Source of the DNA: JAVBNA01 sp031551875 | GTDB lineage: Bacteria; Bacillota; Clostridia; Oscillospirales; Acutalibacteraceae | Assembly (NCBI GenBank): GCA_031551875.1 | Contig: JAVBNA010000038.1 | Location: 34,901 to 98,900 of the forward strand | Direction: 5' to 3' | DNA: 64,000 nt | Part shown: positions 38,399 to 47,499 of the stretch, piece by piece | Layout: every line of letters starts with the position of its first letter | How positions within the stretch are numbered: the stretch's first letter is position 1 | Translations under genes and position numbers: made by a program | Notes under the pieces: generated by a model | What the model saw: only the letters and a program-made list of their open reading frames with translations | What the model was told of the DNA's origin: nothing | Databases searched by the model: none

Positions 38399-40477
38399 TC
38401 AATAGATTTCATCATAGCTGACCGCGCCCCGGGTCACCTCGTCGGCGTTCAGGGTCTGGGGCTCCGTCCCGTCGGTTTTGACGCGCAGCACATTCTTCGT
38501 GTCGCTGAAATAGATCCACTCGTCCACAAAATACAGCCCCGATACATCCCCGTACAGCGTCACCGCACCGGTATCGTCCAGCAGCGTGTCCCAGTTGCCG
38601 TCGCCTTTGATGCGCACAATGCTTCTGCCATAGGGCACGTACAGGATCCCGCCGTCAAACGCAAGCTTTGCGTCGCCCTCCCGCTCTACGCCGTCAAACG
38701 CGGCGGTGACCGGTGCGCCGGCGCGGGCGTTCAGGCTTCCGGCGGGAACACGGTAAATCAAGTAGCCGCAGCTGAAATACAGCCAGTCCCCCCAAAACGC
38801 AAAGTCTCCCACCGCTTCGCCGACCACGCACTCGCGCCGTCTGCCGTCTGCGCTGATCTTGTGCAGATACCCGGTCAGTCCGTCCTTATAAAACACCCAG
38901 CTCCCGTCGGTCCAGATGCGCCCGTCGCGGGAGATATCGGCCACAAGCCGCACCCGGTTTCCGCCGTCTGTGTCCATTTTGTACAGGTCACAGCGCACCG
39001 AGGCGTCGGGGTCGCTCGTGTAGGCGGTGTCCTTCACGGCACAGTACAGCGCGCTGTCTGTCACAACAAGCGTCTCACACCACGAGATGTCCCACAGCTT
39101 GGTCAGCGATTCAGGTCCTGTGCGCCCCACCTCCTTGCGGTAAATCCCGTGGTGGTAGGGCTGATAATTGGTGTAGTATAAAAAGCGTCCCAGCACGTTA
39201 ATGTTGTTCATGGGGTAGCCCGACACGGTCCGGCGGTCACTCCCGTCGAGCTTTACGCGGTATCCCGCGCCCTCATAGTCGCTCGTGTACAGATAGCCGT
39301 CCTTGAAGGCGAAGAAGCCGCCCGCGCCGAGGTTTGCCTGGGTGCTTCCGTACTGCACACGGGGCAACGCCGCAAATATTTCGGGCAGCGGCGCGGATCC
39401 ATGTCCCCCGAAAAGCAGTGTGAACCCGCCCGCAAGCCAGAACACGCCGGCACACAGCGCGGCGATCCCTGCGGAAAGAAGCGTCCGCCTTAACCATTTA
39501 CGGAGGGGCTGTCGCCGCACTTTTTCGGGGGCGGCGGACACGTCCTCCCGGAACGCCTCCAGCGCCCGGCGCAGCTCGCCCGGAGAGGAAAACCGGTCGC
39601 CCGGACTGTGGGCGCAGGCCTTGAGGATGACCTGCCCCAGTTCATCCTGCGCCTCTGCCGGGCGGGGCAGCTCCGCACCGCCCAAACGCGCTTCAATCGC
39701 CTTTTCCATGTCGGTGAACTTATGATCCTCGGGCAGCAGGGGCAGCCGCCCCCCGTTGAGCATCTGGTACAGCACGACGCCCAGCGAATACAGGTCTGCA
39801 ACCCCGCTGTACGCCCCGCCCCGATGCACCTCAGGCGCCATGTAGGCCACCGTGCCTTTGTATGAGGCCATCATGGTCTGCTCAAGCTTGCGGGAGATGC
39901 CAAAGTCTCCCAGCTTGTAGCTGCCGTCCTTGTTGACAAAGAGATTGTCGGGCTTAACATCCCGGTGGACGATATGGTGGGCGGCACAGGTCTCAAGCGC
40001 CGCGCAGATGTCACATCCGAGTCGGAGCACGTCCTGACGGGTCAGCGGGTGCAGATCCCGGTTACGCAGCACCGACACAAAGCTTTGCAGCAGCTCCATG
40101 CGGATGAGCAGGTAATAGCGCGCGCCGCCCTCCCGCTCGATGATCTGGTGATCCTCAAAGCTGACAATGTTGGTGTGCCCTTTGAGCTCGTACATCAGCC
40201 CGATCTCCCGGCTCACCTCCTCGACCATCTCGCACACAAAGGCTTTGGCCTGTTCTTCGCCGCGGGTCATAGAGAGCAGATGGCTGCGCTCCGCCTCGCT
40301 CGCCGGCAGGCAGATCACCTTGAGCGCAGATAGGTACTCCCGCCCGCCCAGCTCCCGCCGCTTTAAGCGGTACACGGTGCTATAGCTGCCCTCGCCGATC
40401 TTCTCGTCGACATACCACGCGCCCCACAGCGGTTCCAGCTCGGGCAGCTCCTGTTCAAAGCGTTCGATGTAGTTCAT
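38399..40477 (-). CDS. Membrane Ser/Thr protein kinase with external DUF5050-like propeller domain
   Basis: 692 residues. The cytoplasmic eukaryotic-type kinase domain (about 20-300) has the glycine loop IGEGSYSTVYRL, the lysine in SALKVICL, HRDVKPDNLFVN, DFGISRKLEQ, and MAPEVHRGG. A single membrane helix follows (about 326-350), then about 340 external residues with repeats such as FFAFKDGYLYTSDYEGAGYR, RFLYYTNYQPYHHGIYR and LYFSCGYLIYRVPAG, the DUF5050-like beta-propeller pattern. PASTA repeats are absent, so it is not a PrkC-type kinase. Its ATG overlaps the preceding HTH gene's stop by 4 bases, suggesting the HTH protein is its partner or substrate. Confidence 0.9.
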   Translation of the reverse strand: MNYIERFEQELPELEPLWGAWYVDEKIGEGSYSTVYRLKRRELGGREYLSALKVICLPASEAERSHLLSMTRGEEQAKAFVCEMVEEVSREIGLMYELKGHTNIVSFEDHQIIEREGGARYYLLIRMELLQSFVSVLRNRDLHPLTRQDVLRLGCDICAALETCAAHHIVHRDVKPDNLFVNKDGSYKLGDFGISRKLEQTMMASYKGTVAYMAPEVHRGGAYSGVADLYSLGVVLYQMLNGGRLPLLPEDHKFTDMEKAIEARLGGAELPRPAEAQDELGQVILKACAHSPGDRFSSPGELRRALEAFREDVSAAPEKVRRQPLRKWLRRTLLSAGIAALCAGVFWLAGGFTLLFGGHGSAPLPEIFAALPRVQYGSTQANLGAGGFFAFKDGYLYTSDYEGAGYRVKLDGSDRRTVSGYPMNNINVLGRFLYYTNYQPYHHGIYRKEVGRTGPESLTKLWDISWCETLVVTDSALYCAVKDTAYTSDPDASVRCDLYKMDTDGGNRVRLVADISRDGRIWTDGSWVFYKDGLTGYLHKISADGRRRECVVGEAVGDFAFWGDWLYFSCGYLIYRVPAGSLNARAGAPVTAAFDGVEREGDAKLAFDGGILYVPYGRSIVRIKGDGNWDTLLDDTGAVTLYGDVSGLYFVDEWIYFSDTKNVLRVKTDGTEPQTLNADEVTRGAVSYDEIY

Positions 40478-41613
40478 GCGCCCGCCTCCTCCACGCCCAG
40501 CAGCGTAAGATATTCCGACGCCGTTCGGGCGTCGAGCTGAGACAGCGCCTCGCGCACATAGCGCAGAATGCCGCCGTCCTCTTCCTTTGACCGGTATCCG
40601 GTCATCTCATAGCGCAGGATGATCTCCCGGCTGCGCGCCCGGACGCCCGGCTCCTCACTGAAATGACGCAGCAGCATTGCGTGGGACAGCTCAATGTCGG
40701 GGTTTTGGAGCACGGCGCTCTCAATCGCGTAGATCAGCACGCTTTCCAGCTTATCCTTGGCGCACAGTTGCTCCATGCCCGCGAGTGACAGCATCCAGTT
40801 CAGGTCGGCAAGCGGCATGTCCAAATGGATGCCCAGCACAATCAGCGCGCTGCGTCTGGGTACAATGCGGCGCTTGCGCAGGGCGCTCAGCTGCTTTTCA
40901 AAGTACCCAGCCATCTGTTTGTTTCCCAGCCGTTCAATCAGAAAACGATGCAGGCTGTCCGCCCCGCCGTCCGCGAAGTCGTGGGCGTGGATGGCAATAT
41001 AGTCGTCTATGAAGGCGGCAAGCTTCTGATGGGCGCGCAAAAACGCAGGCGCGTGCGCCTTCACAAAAGCTTCAAATTCCCGGAGCGTTTGCAGCGAGAG
41101 AAGCTCCTCCTGCATATACAGCGTCTCAAAAAAGTGCCGCCGTGAGCTCTCCTCGGTCAGCGCCCCCGAGCCGACCGCCGCCGCCAGCTCATAGTAGCGC
41201 TCCTGAAGCTGCTCTGCCTGTGCAAAGGACAGGCCGGTGTGCAGCGCAAAGATGTACAGCGCGTCCTCGATGCTTTTGGGGTAAAGGCAGGGGTATTTCC
41301 CATAGCGCTGTAAAAATTCATTGAGGGTGTCGAGCGGCATTTTGGCGGCAAAGCCGATGTGGATGAACTGGGCGCGGCTGCGGGGCATCAGCCCCTTCTC
41401 ACAGTAGGCGGCAATCGTGCCGCGCGACAGGCCGCACAGCTTGGCAAACTGCCCATAGGAATAGCCGCCGGTGTCCAGCAGGTAGCTCATGAACGCCTTC
41501 CAGTCGGACAGATGGGCGCGGTTATCTCCGAGCACGCCAAGCAGGTCGCCGATGTCCTCACACCGTGCAACCTGGTCAAACAGCTTTTCTGTGCGCCCGT
41601 CCCGGATGTTCAT
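40474..41613 (-). CDS. Helix-turn-helix protein coupled to the kinase (XRE-like)
   Basis: 379 residues from ATG 41613 (MNIRDGRTEKLFDQ), with GCAGGAGAAG upstream; the longer frame to 41787 would cross the promoter. The N-terminal 110 residues contain a DNA-binding-like helix pair, YSYGQFAKLCGLSRGTIAAYCEKGLMPRS. The rest is an all-helical region of about 250 residues with segments repeated in style (MPLDTLNEFLQRYG, MPLADLNWMLSLAGM), resembling the C-terminal repeats of kinase-linked HTH proteins in Firmicutes. No enzyme motif. It probably regulates transcription and may be phosphorylated by the co-encoded kinase, which is inference. Confidence 0.7.
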   Translation of the reverse strand: MNIRDGRTEKLFDQVARCEDIGDLLGVLGDNRAHLSDWKAFMSYLLDTGGYSYGQFAKLCGLSRGTIAAYCEKGLMPRSRAQFIHIGFAAKMPLDTLNEFLQRYGKYPCLYPKSIEDALYIFALHTGLSFAQAEQLQERYYELAAAVGSGALTEESSRRHFFETLYMQEELLSLQTLREFEAFVKAHAPAFLRAHQKLAAFIDDYIAIHAHDFADGGADSLHRFLIERLGNKQMAGYFEKQLSALRKRRIVPRRSALIVLGIHLDMPLADLNWMLSLAGMEQLCAKDKLESVLIYAIESAVLQNPDIELSHAMLLRHFSEEPGVRARSREIILRYEMTGYRSKEEDGGILRYVREALSQLDARTASEYLTLLGVEEAGA

Positions 41614-41643
41614 ATTCTTCTCCTGCAAAATTGCTAAAATGCC

Positions 41644-41699
41644 TTTACCATATATATGTATTCCTGTATAATTATAGCAGGTGAAGAAACAACTGTAAA
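41644..41699. promoter_or_regulatory. Overlapping divergent promoters of the HTH-kinase and lipoprotein operons
   Basis: Plus: TTTACC (41644-41649), 17-nt spacer, TATAAT (41667-41672). Minus: TTTACA (41699-41694), 17-nt spacer, TATAAT (41676-41671). The two -10 boxes share 41671-41672 inside the near-palindrome CTGTATAATTATAGCAG, so polymerase should only be able to use one at a time. Confidence 0.7.
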
Positions 41700-41727
41700 G
41701 CATGGTGACCCGGAGAGGAGCATTCTG

Positions 41728-42687
41728 ATGAAGAAAATCCTGTGCATCTGTTTCCTGCTTTTCCTGTGCGCAGCCTGCCGCCAGCACCCGCCCGACGTGA
41801 TGCCCTCACAAGGGGTGACCTCGGCCCCCGAAGAGCTCTCCTCCGCGCCGCCCCTGCACACCCCGCCCGACACCGCCCCCACGGCCTATCCGTGGTTTTG
41901 GAACACCCCCTCAGGCAGTGGGCTTGAGATGCTGATCGGCTTTCTGGATCAAAACTTTGAGCCTCTGATTCAGCCAAAGTATACCCAACAGTCGGCAGTG
42001 TACAACCTGCGCGACGAGACGCTGTACGCCTATCTCGCGATGAAGGACGACGCGACCTGCGACATCATCGGCATGGACGGGCGAATTCTGGGCGAGACGC
42101 CGCAAAAGGCGATCTACGGCGTCAAGGCGGGGGATTATTTGTTTTTTGTAGGGGAATTCGCGTCCAATGTCGTACGCAACCTCAAGACAGGCGAGGATCT
42201 GGATCTTTCAGAACTCAGGAAAAATATAGAGCTGGGTGATGGGTATACGCTGGTCTGCAAATGGGTGAAGGAGTACGGTGTTCGGTATAATGACTGGTCA
42301 GTTCGGGACGACGAAACGGGAAAAGAGATCGATATATACGACACCTTTCTCAATAAAGATACTGACCTCCCTGCCGGGGTCAAAATTGACTATAAGGAAG
42401 ATTCCAGCGGAGCAACCATCGATTTTAACGGAAACATCGTTTCTTTTTCCGAGAGTGCCTACCTGCAAGCGGTTCTGGGCGATCTGATCGTCATGAGTGT
42501 ACACAGCGCAAGCTCCCGTACCTTCAACCTCTATCGGGCCGATGGCACGCTTGTTTGCTCCAGCCAATACTTCATGGGCCGGTTTGGCGGCTACCTCTGG
42601 ATCACCAAGGGCAATGTACAGGGTTATATCGACAAAGACGAAAACTGGTATTACCGTGAGTCGCGTTATCAGCTACTGGCCGACTGA
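41728..42687 (+). CDS. Lipoprotein of unknown function
   Basis: 319 residues from ATG 41728, with CGGAGAGGAG upstream. The signal peptide MKKILCICFLLFLCAAC ends in a lipobox at Cys17, so it is predicted to be membrane-anchored outside the cell. The mature part begins with a Pro/Ser-rich stretch and continues as a beta-rich domain (YNLRDETLYAYLAMKDDATC, GMDGRILGETPQKAIYGVKAG, GYIDKDENWYY) that looks like short beta-hairpin repeats. I do not recognise the family. It is divergent from the HTH-kinase pair and seven bases ahead of a PstS-like lipoprotein gene. Confidence 0.7.
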   Translation: MKKILCICFLLFLCAACRQHPPDVMPSQGVTSAPEELSSAPPLHTPPDTAPTAYPWFWNTPSGSGLEMLIGFLDQNFEPLIQPKYTQQSAVYNLRDETLYAYLAMKDDATCDIIGMDGRILGETPQKAIYGVKAGDYLFFVGEFASNVVRNLKTGEDLDLSELRKNIELGDGYTLVCKWVKEYGVRYNDWSVRDDETGKEIDIYDTFLNKDTDLPAGVKIDYKEDSSGATIDFNGNIVSFSESAYLQAVLGDLIVMSVHSASSRTFNLYRADGTLVCSSQYFMGRFGGYLWITKGNVQGYIDKDENWYYRESRYQLLAD

Positions 42688-42694
42688 GGAAAGG

Positions 42695-43618
42695 ATGAAA
42701 TTTCTGATGAAAAAAAGAACCCTCGCGCTGTGTCTTGCGCTCTGTCTGATGCTTTCGCTGTCCGGGTGCAATAAAACGGAGGTTGTTTCCTCTGTCCCCT
42801 CCTCCCTCTCCTCGGTCGCCGTCATCAAACCGGCTAAGCTCCCACGCATGGACGGCTCCACCGCGCTCATTCCGTTTGCGGAGGCGCTGGCGCAGGAAAT
42901 TGAAGGGCTCTCGAAGGAGGATGCGGAGGAGAGCATTCTGTTTAACACCACCTCTTCTTCCTATCTAAACCTTGCCAATTGGACGACCGACTTGATCCTT
43001 GCCTATCCGGCCGATGAGGACACACTTGAAACGGTGAAGGGTCTGGGCGTGGAGCTCGAATATCACGAGATCGGCCGTGACGCGCTGGTCTTTCTGGTCA
43101 ACGCGTCGAATGCCGCGCAGGGGATGACCACCGTGCAGATTCAGGACATCTACCAGGGCAAAATCACCTCCTGGAAAGAGGTGGGCGGCGCCGACGAGGA
43201 GATCCTCGCTTTTCAGCGCCCCGACGCCTCGGGGTCACAGGCTCTCATGAAAAAACTGGTGATGAAAAACCTTCCCCTTAAAAACGCGCCGGTCAACCTG
43301 CGCCCCCATTCCATGTTTGACCTGGTAACCGAGCTGTCCGCCTACCGGAATGAGGGCGGCGCGCTGGGCTACTCGGTGTACTATTACGTCAACAGTATGG
43401 TTGCAAACGACGCGTTCAAGCTTTTGCAGGTGGACGGTGTGGCGCCGGGCAACGACACAATCGCCTCTGCCCAGTATCCTTTTACCTCGCCCTTTTACGC
43501 CGTGGTGCGCAAGTCGTCACGCTCTGACAGCGCCGAACGTCAGCTGCTAAACTGGATTTTGTCGCCGGAGGGGCGGAAGCTCCTTGAGGATACGGGATAT
43601 GTCCCGATCGCACAATAA
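42695..43618 (+). CDS. PstS-like phosphate/oxyanion-binding lipoprotein
   Basis: 307 residues; ATG 42695 and ATG 42707 are both possible, the second giving the cleaner signal peptide MKKRTLALCLALCLMLSLSGC with a lipobox. The mature domain is a type II periplasmic-binding fold of the PstS kind: MDGSTALIPFAEALA (DGSTA oxyanion loop), FNTTSSSYLNL, DALVFLVNASNAAQGMTTVQIQDIY with KITSWKEVGG, and RPDASGSQALM. No Pst permease genes accompany it, so it may be a sensor or scavenger and not part of a transporter. It lies next to the kinase operon with its external propeller. Confidence 0.8.
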   Translation: MKFLMKKRTLALCLALCLMLSLSGCNKTEVVSSVPSSLSSVAVIKPAKLPRMDGSTALIPFAEALAQEIEGLSKEDAEESILFNTTSSSYLNLANWTTDLILAYPADEDTLETVKGLGVELEYHEIGRDALVFLVNASNAAQGMTTVQIQDIYQGKITSWKEVGGADEEILAFQRPDASGSQALMKKLVMKNLPLKNAPVNLRPHSMFDLVTELSAYRNEGGALGYSVYYYVNSMVANDAFKLLQVDGVAPGNDTIASAQYPFTSPFYAVVRKSSRSDSAERQLLNWILSPEGRKLLEDTGYVPIAQ

Positions 43619-43625
43619 TGGATTA

Positions 43626-43669
43626 CAGCAAAAACCTCCGCCCGGCGTTGCCGGACGGAGGTTTTGCTG
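43626..43669. terminator. Bidirectional terminator between convergent lipoprotein genes
   Basis: AGCAAAAACCTCCG pairs with CGGAGGTTTTGCT, extended by CCGG pairs, with a short loop and A/T flanks. It ends the PstS-like gene and the minus-strand gene at 43675. Confidence 0.92.
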
Positions 43670-43674
43670 TTTTG

Positions 43675-44358
43675 TTACGAGGGATCAGATTCAATGCGGA
43701 TACGCCACTTGCCGTCGCCGTAGTCGGTGGTTTTGATGGTTGTGCCCGGGCCGGTGAATGTCGTCCCCGACTGTGTAAACCCCGATTCAAGAAGCGCATC
43801 AAACCATGCCTGCGCGTGCTCCTTGGAAAGGTTCTTGAAGCGCATTTCAACCACGTTTTCTTCGTCAAATGACAACGACGTGATGATGCCACAACGCAGC
43901 TCGGGCATGTCTCCCAGCGAATCGGCCGGCCAGAGTTCGGAGCCCGCGTAGTTGATGCTGATAATCACGCTTTCACTCGCCTCCAGGTATTCAAGGGAGA
44001 TCTGAAGGTCGTCTAGGAACCCCACGCGCTTTTTATTGACACGAAAGCCGCCGTCTCGCAGCTTCTGCAAATATGCTTCGACCTCCTCCTCGCTTGTGTG
44101 CGTCACCGACAGCGCCATACAGCTCTGTACCCCGTCATAGCCCGTCAGCTCGCCGTCCGTGTAGGCGGGTACGCTTGCCGGGAGCAGGTCGGACGGCCAC
44201 TGTGACGTTTTGACCTCCATCTCCTCAGGGTCAAAGATCTCTTCCTCCGGAATGTCGCCCGCAATCTCCGCCGGGACGACACTCTCCGCCTTCTGGTCAC
44301 AGCCCGCGCACAGCAGCGCAAGCAGGCACAATAGTAGGATCAGCGCCTTTGCCTTCAT
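43675..44358 (-). CDS. Lipoprotein of unknown function
   Basis: 227 residues from ATG 44358 (MKAKALILLLCLLALLCAGC), with GAAAGGAGG upstream and a lipobox at Cys20. The mature domain contains SVTHTSEEEVEAYLQKLRDGGF and LSKEHAQAWFDALLESGFTQ, two related helix-then-strand units that suggest an internal duplication, each ending before a Tyr/Ser-rich beta segment. I do not recognise the family, but this wording is common among Clostridial surface lipoproteins of unknown role. No operon partner. Confidence 0.7.
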   Translation of the reverse strand: MKAKALILLLCLLALLCAGCDQKAESVVPAEIAGDIPEEEIFDPEEMEVKTSQWPSDLLPASVPAYTDGELTGYDGVQSCMALSVTHTSEEEVEAYLQKLRDGGFRVNKKRVGFLDDLQISLEYLEASESVIISINYAGSELWPADSLGDMPELRCGIITSLSFDEENVVEMRFKNLSKEHAQAWFDALLESGFTQSGTTFTGPGTTIKTTDYGDGKWRIRIESDPS

Positions 44359-44439
44359 TATTCGGACGCCTCCTTTCGACACGATTTGAATCAAGTATAC
44401 CACTTTCGCGCGAAAATGCCAAAGGATATTCTTACAATA

Positions 44440-45495
44440 ATAGGAAAATTATAGCGGTAAAACGCGCCATTTCCAGCAAAAGACCTCAATGGAGGATTTC
44501 CATCCTAAACATTTACGTGGTCTAGAGTTGATAAGCATCAGATTATGATCAAGTTCTTGCTGGTCAACAAGAGCCAAGTCTGTTTTCTTGGGATAGAATT
44601 CTCTGAGCAGTCTGTTTGAGTTTTCATTGCTTCCTCGTTGCCAGGAACAGTATGCATCCGCACAATAAAGCGTGATTCCTAAATCGTTTTTAACATCTTC
44701 ATGGCAAGCAAATTCTTTTCCACGATCGGTGGTTCCGGTCAGGAACGCTCCCACCGACAAGGAACTGTACAGCCCTGAACTAGCAGCCAACATCGAAGCA
44801 GCAGTTCGGTCAGGGGTCTTGATCGCAGTATAGAACCGGCTTTTTCTCTCTACAAAGGTAGCAAAACATCCTTTGCTCTCCCCACGGCTGGACACCATGC
44901 TGTCCAGTTCCCAATGACCAAAAACTTCTCGCTTTTTTACTTCTTTGGGACGCTCCGAAATCGGTGTCCCCATTGAGAATTTCCCGCGTTTTTCTGCTTT
45001 TCTGCGTTTTCCTTTGTGCCGCAAGTTTTGTGTAGTTACCGTCGGAAGTTTCCCAGCATACATCCAGCAATAAATGGTTTTGAAGCTAACGACGCCTTTC
45101 AACACCGTCTTGGCTATCTGTTCCGGCGACCACGTCGCAAGCAGTTTTTCTGTAATGAGATTGGCAACTTATTTTGAACACTTTCCTTGGGGAATTGAAC
45201 GCCGTCGGCGTTCATGATAGGTCGCTTGGGCGGCTTCCCCTGAATATTTGCCCTTTCCTGGATTCCGGAGAATCTCACGGTCTATGCTGGAGCGATGCCG
45301 TCCAAGTCTTTTGGCGATTTCTCGATGCGAAAAGCCCAATGTTAAAAGTTCCTGTATGCGCCCACGTTCATTTGTGCTAAGATGGTGGTGGCTCATCTTG
45401 CTGCCTCCTTCGAATGATGTCTCTCAACTCCATTCTACACGAAGGTTTCAAGATGGGCTATCTTTTTCAGGTGGCGCATTTCATTTTACAATCTA
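44440..45495. mobile_element. IS30-family element with inactivated transposase
   Basis: The interrupted transposase at 44449-45396 is bordered by related ends: left GGTAAAACGCGCCATTTCC (about 44456) and, on the opposite strand at the right, TGTAAAATGAAATGCGCCAC (about 45473-45492). They share GTAAAA and GCGCCA, with a short gap in the left copy. Exact outer limits are uncertain by some tens of bases. The element separates the lipoprotein gene from the MATE gene. Confidence 0.65.
44449..45396 (-). pseudogene. IS30-family transposase interrupted by one stop codon
   Basis: The first part (ATG 45396) is the IS30 N-terminal HTH: HLSTNERGRIQELLTLGFSHREIAKRLGRHRSSIDREI. It ends at TAA 45171-45169. 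Continuing in the same frame gives VANLITEKLLATWSPEQIAKTVL, SFKTIYCWMYAG and the integrase core with ELDSMVSSRGESKGCFATFVERKSRF, TGTTDRGKEFACHEDV, ADAYCSWQRGSNENSN and NSRPRKCLGWKS. All DDE-type landmarks remain; only the one stop breaks the protein (probably a GAA-to-TAA type change in KCSK-x-VAN). The C-terminal 'KWRVLPL' also looks altered. Confidence 0.85.
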
Positions 45496-45601
45496 TCATA
45501 TGAATATTATTGTTTGCGTAAGATCCTTGTAATGGAATTTTTCTCACACATAAAGACGGTATTCGTATGGACAAAAACATTGCTGTAATAATTTTGAAGC
45601 A

Positions 45602-45631
45602 TTGACTTGTACCCCGCTGTTCCTTTATAAT
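45602..45631 (+). promoter_or_regulatory. Promoter of the MATE gene
   Basis: TTGACT (45602-45607), 18-nt spacer, TATAAT (45626-45631), about 40 nt before the ATG. Confidence 0.75.
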
Positions 45632-45672
45632 AGTAATTCAGTCCATTTTTATTAAGGAGGAACACTGCTTCC

Positions 45673-47070
45673 ATGCAACAGACAGCGCAAAACCCGCTCG
45701 GCACACAGCCCATCGGAAAACTGATCCTGAAATTCGCCGTTCCGGGCGTGATTTCTCTTTTGGTCAACTCCCTGTATAACATTGTTGACCAGATATTCAT
45801 CGGCCATAAAATCGGATACTTGGGCAACGGCGCGACCAATGTCATTTTTCCCATCACGATCACAGCTCTGGCACTGGCCCTGATGATCGGGGACGGCGCC
45901 GCCGCCTACTTCAGCATCAAGCTGGGCGAGGGCAACCGCGAGGCCGCACGCCGGAGCGTGGGCAACGCCGTCACGGTGTCGCTCGTGCTCAGCGCCCTGT
46001 TCCTCATCCTGGGACTTTTGTTTCTCGACCCGCTGGTCACGCTCTTCGGCGCGACCGACAAGCTTCGGTCCTTTGCCCTCGACTACGGGTATATCATCAT
46101 ACTGGGTCTTCCCTTTATGACCGTCGGCACAGCGCTCAACTCGCTCATCCGCGCCGATGGATCGCCCCGGTTTGCCATGGCCTCCATGATACTGGGTGCG
46201 GTGATCAACACGGTGTTTGACCCCATCTTTATCTTTGTTTTTGATTGGGGGATCCAGGGCGCCGCCATCGCCACCATTCTCGGCCAGATGGCCTCCTTCC
46301 TGCTTTCGCTCTTTTACCTCCGACGCTTTCGAAATGTCACCCTGCGCCGCGCCTCATTTGTCCCCGACCTGAAGCTGGTCGGCACGATCGCCCGTTTCGG
46401 CACGTCGAGCTTTGTCACCCAGTTCACGCTGGTCATTGTCATTGCCGTTAACAACAACCTGCTGACAGTCTACGGCGCGCAGTCCGCCTACGGCCCGGAA
46501 ATCCCTCTGACCGCACTGGGCATCGTGATGAAGGTCAACCAGATTATTGTGTCCATCATGGTGGGCATCGGCGTCGGCACACAGCCTATCTTCGGCTTCA
46601 ATTACGGCGCGGGCAACCATGCCCGGGTGCGGCGTGCGTTTGAAATTTCAGCCATCACCGCCACGGCGGCCAGTGTACTCGGATTCCTGGTCTTCCAGTT
46701 TTTCCCCCAGGCGATGGTCAGCATCTTCGGTTCGGAGGAGGGGCTGTACAACGAATTTGCCCGTAAATGCTTCCAGGTTTATCTGGCTCTCAGCTTTACC
46801 TACGGATACCAGATCGTGTCGGGGATCTTCCTACAGTCGATCGGAAAGTCGGCCAAAGCCACCATTCTCAACCTCTCCCGCCAGATTCTGTTTTTTATCC
46901 CAATGACCATCCTGTTTGCGGTCTTTATGGGCGTTGAGGGGATGCTGTGGGCCCGTCCCGCCGCCGACGTACTGGTGACCATCCTGACCGTGTGCCTGGT
47001 GGCGCCCGAGTTAGGAGCCCTTCATGACCCGCGGCGGCTGAATACGCCGCTCCTTGAAAAAGAGGTCTGA
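45673..47070 (+). CDS. MATE-family multidrug/toxin exporter
   Basis: 465 residues with 12 membrane helices in two related halves. The start MQQTAQNPLGTQPIGKLILKFAVPGVISLLVNSLYNIVDQIFIGH, then GDGAAAYFSIKLGEGN and later VSIMVGIGVGTQPIFGFNYGAGNHARVRRA are typical of the MepA-like MATE branch in Firmicutes. It should export cationic compounds in exchange for Na+ or H+. AAGGAGGAA precedes the ATG. It has its own promoter and terminator; the IS30 element lies upstream. Confidence 0.92.
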   Translation: MQQTAQNPLGTQPIGKLILKFAVPGVISLLVNSLYNIVDQIFIGHKIGYLGNGATNVIFPITITALALALMIGDGAAAYFSIKLGEGNREAARRSVGNAVTVSLVLSALFLILGLLFLDPLVTLFGATDKLRSFALDYGYIIILGLPFMTVGTALNSLIRADGSPRFAMASMILGAVINTVFDPIFIFVFDWGIQGAAIATILGQMASFLLSLFYLRRFRNVTLRRASFVPDLKLVGTIARFGTSSFVTQFTLVIVIAVNNNLLTVYGAQSAYGPEIPLTALGIVMKVNQIIVSIMVGIGVGTQPIFGFNYGAGNHARVRRAFEISAITATAASVLGFLVFQFFPQAMVSIFGSEEGLYNEFARKCFQVYLALSFTYGYQIVSGIFLQSIGKSAKATILNLSRQILFFIPMTILFAVFMGVEGMLWARPAADVLVTILTVCLVAPELGALHDPRRLNTPLLEKEV

Positions 47071-47087
47071 CCTCGTGTCCACACCCC

Positions 47088-47127
47088 GCCCTGCACGCGG
47101 TTTTTTGAACCGTTTGCAGGGCTTTTT
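47088..47127 (+). terminator. Terminator after the MATE gene
   Basis: GCCCTGC...GCGGTT pairs with AACCGTTTGCAGGGC around a T-rich loop, followed by TTTTTCTT. Confidence 0.85.
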
Positions 47128-47224
47128 CTTCTGAAACTCTTCTCTTCATAACCATTCGTTTTGTTTTTTATACCATTCATATATAAAGTAATTGGGTGAT
47201 TCCTAAAAATAAAAAACACTTTTC

Positions 47225-47425
47225 TTGTGCAAAACGCTTATGGTTTTAGTGTCAAATTCAAACAAATTGCAAGTAAAACGTTTGAATTTTATTCAACGCT
47301 TTTACAAATACGGTTATTTGACTAAAAAGCGCCTGACATAATTTGTTCACTTTCACCATCCGATTTTTTTGAATTTGAATTGCGGAAGAGATATGATTAT
47401 GTTAGAATTTGTTTAACGCTTAAAC
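47225..47425 (+). promoter_or_regulatory. AT-rich regulatory region of the ROK gene with repeated ACGCTT/ACGTTT motifs
   Basis: The 429-bp spacer 47071-47499 is unusually AT-rich. It holds AAAACGCTTATGG, AAAACGTTTGAATT, TCAACGCTTTTAC and the near-palindrome GTTTAACGCTTAAACG (about 47410), likely operator half-sites. A promoter fits at 47369-47397: TTGAAT, 17-nt spacer, TATGAT. The last operator overlaps the expected transcript start, suggesting autorepression. Confidence 0.5.
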
Positions 47426-47499
47426 GTTGTGAATGGGTTTCCAAATCCACCTGAATCCGGAACCCATCGATGTATGCCAAAAAACAGGAGAGAAGCCAC

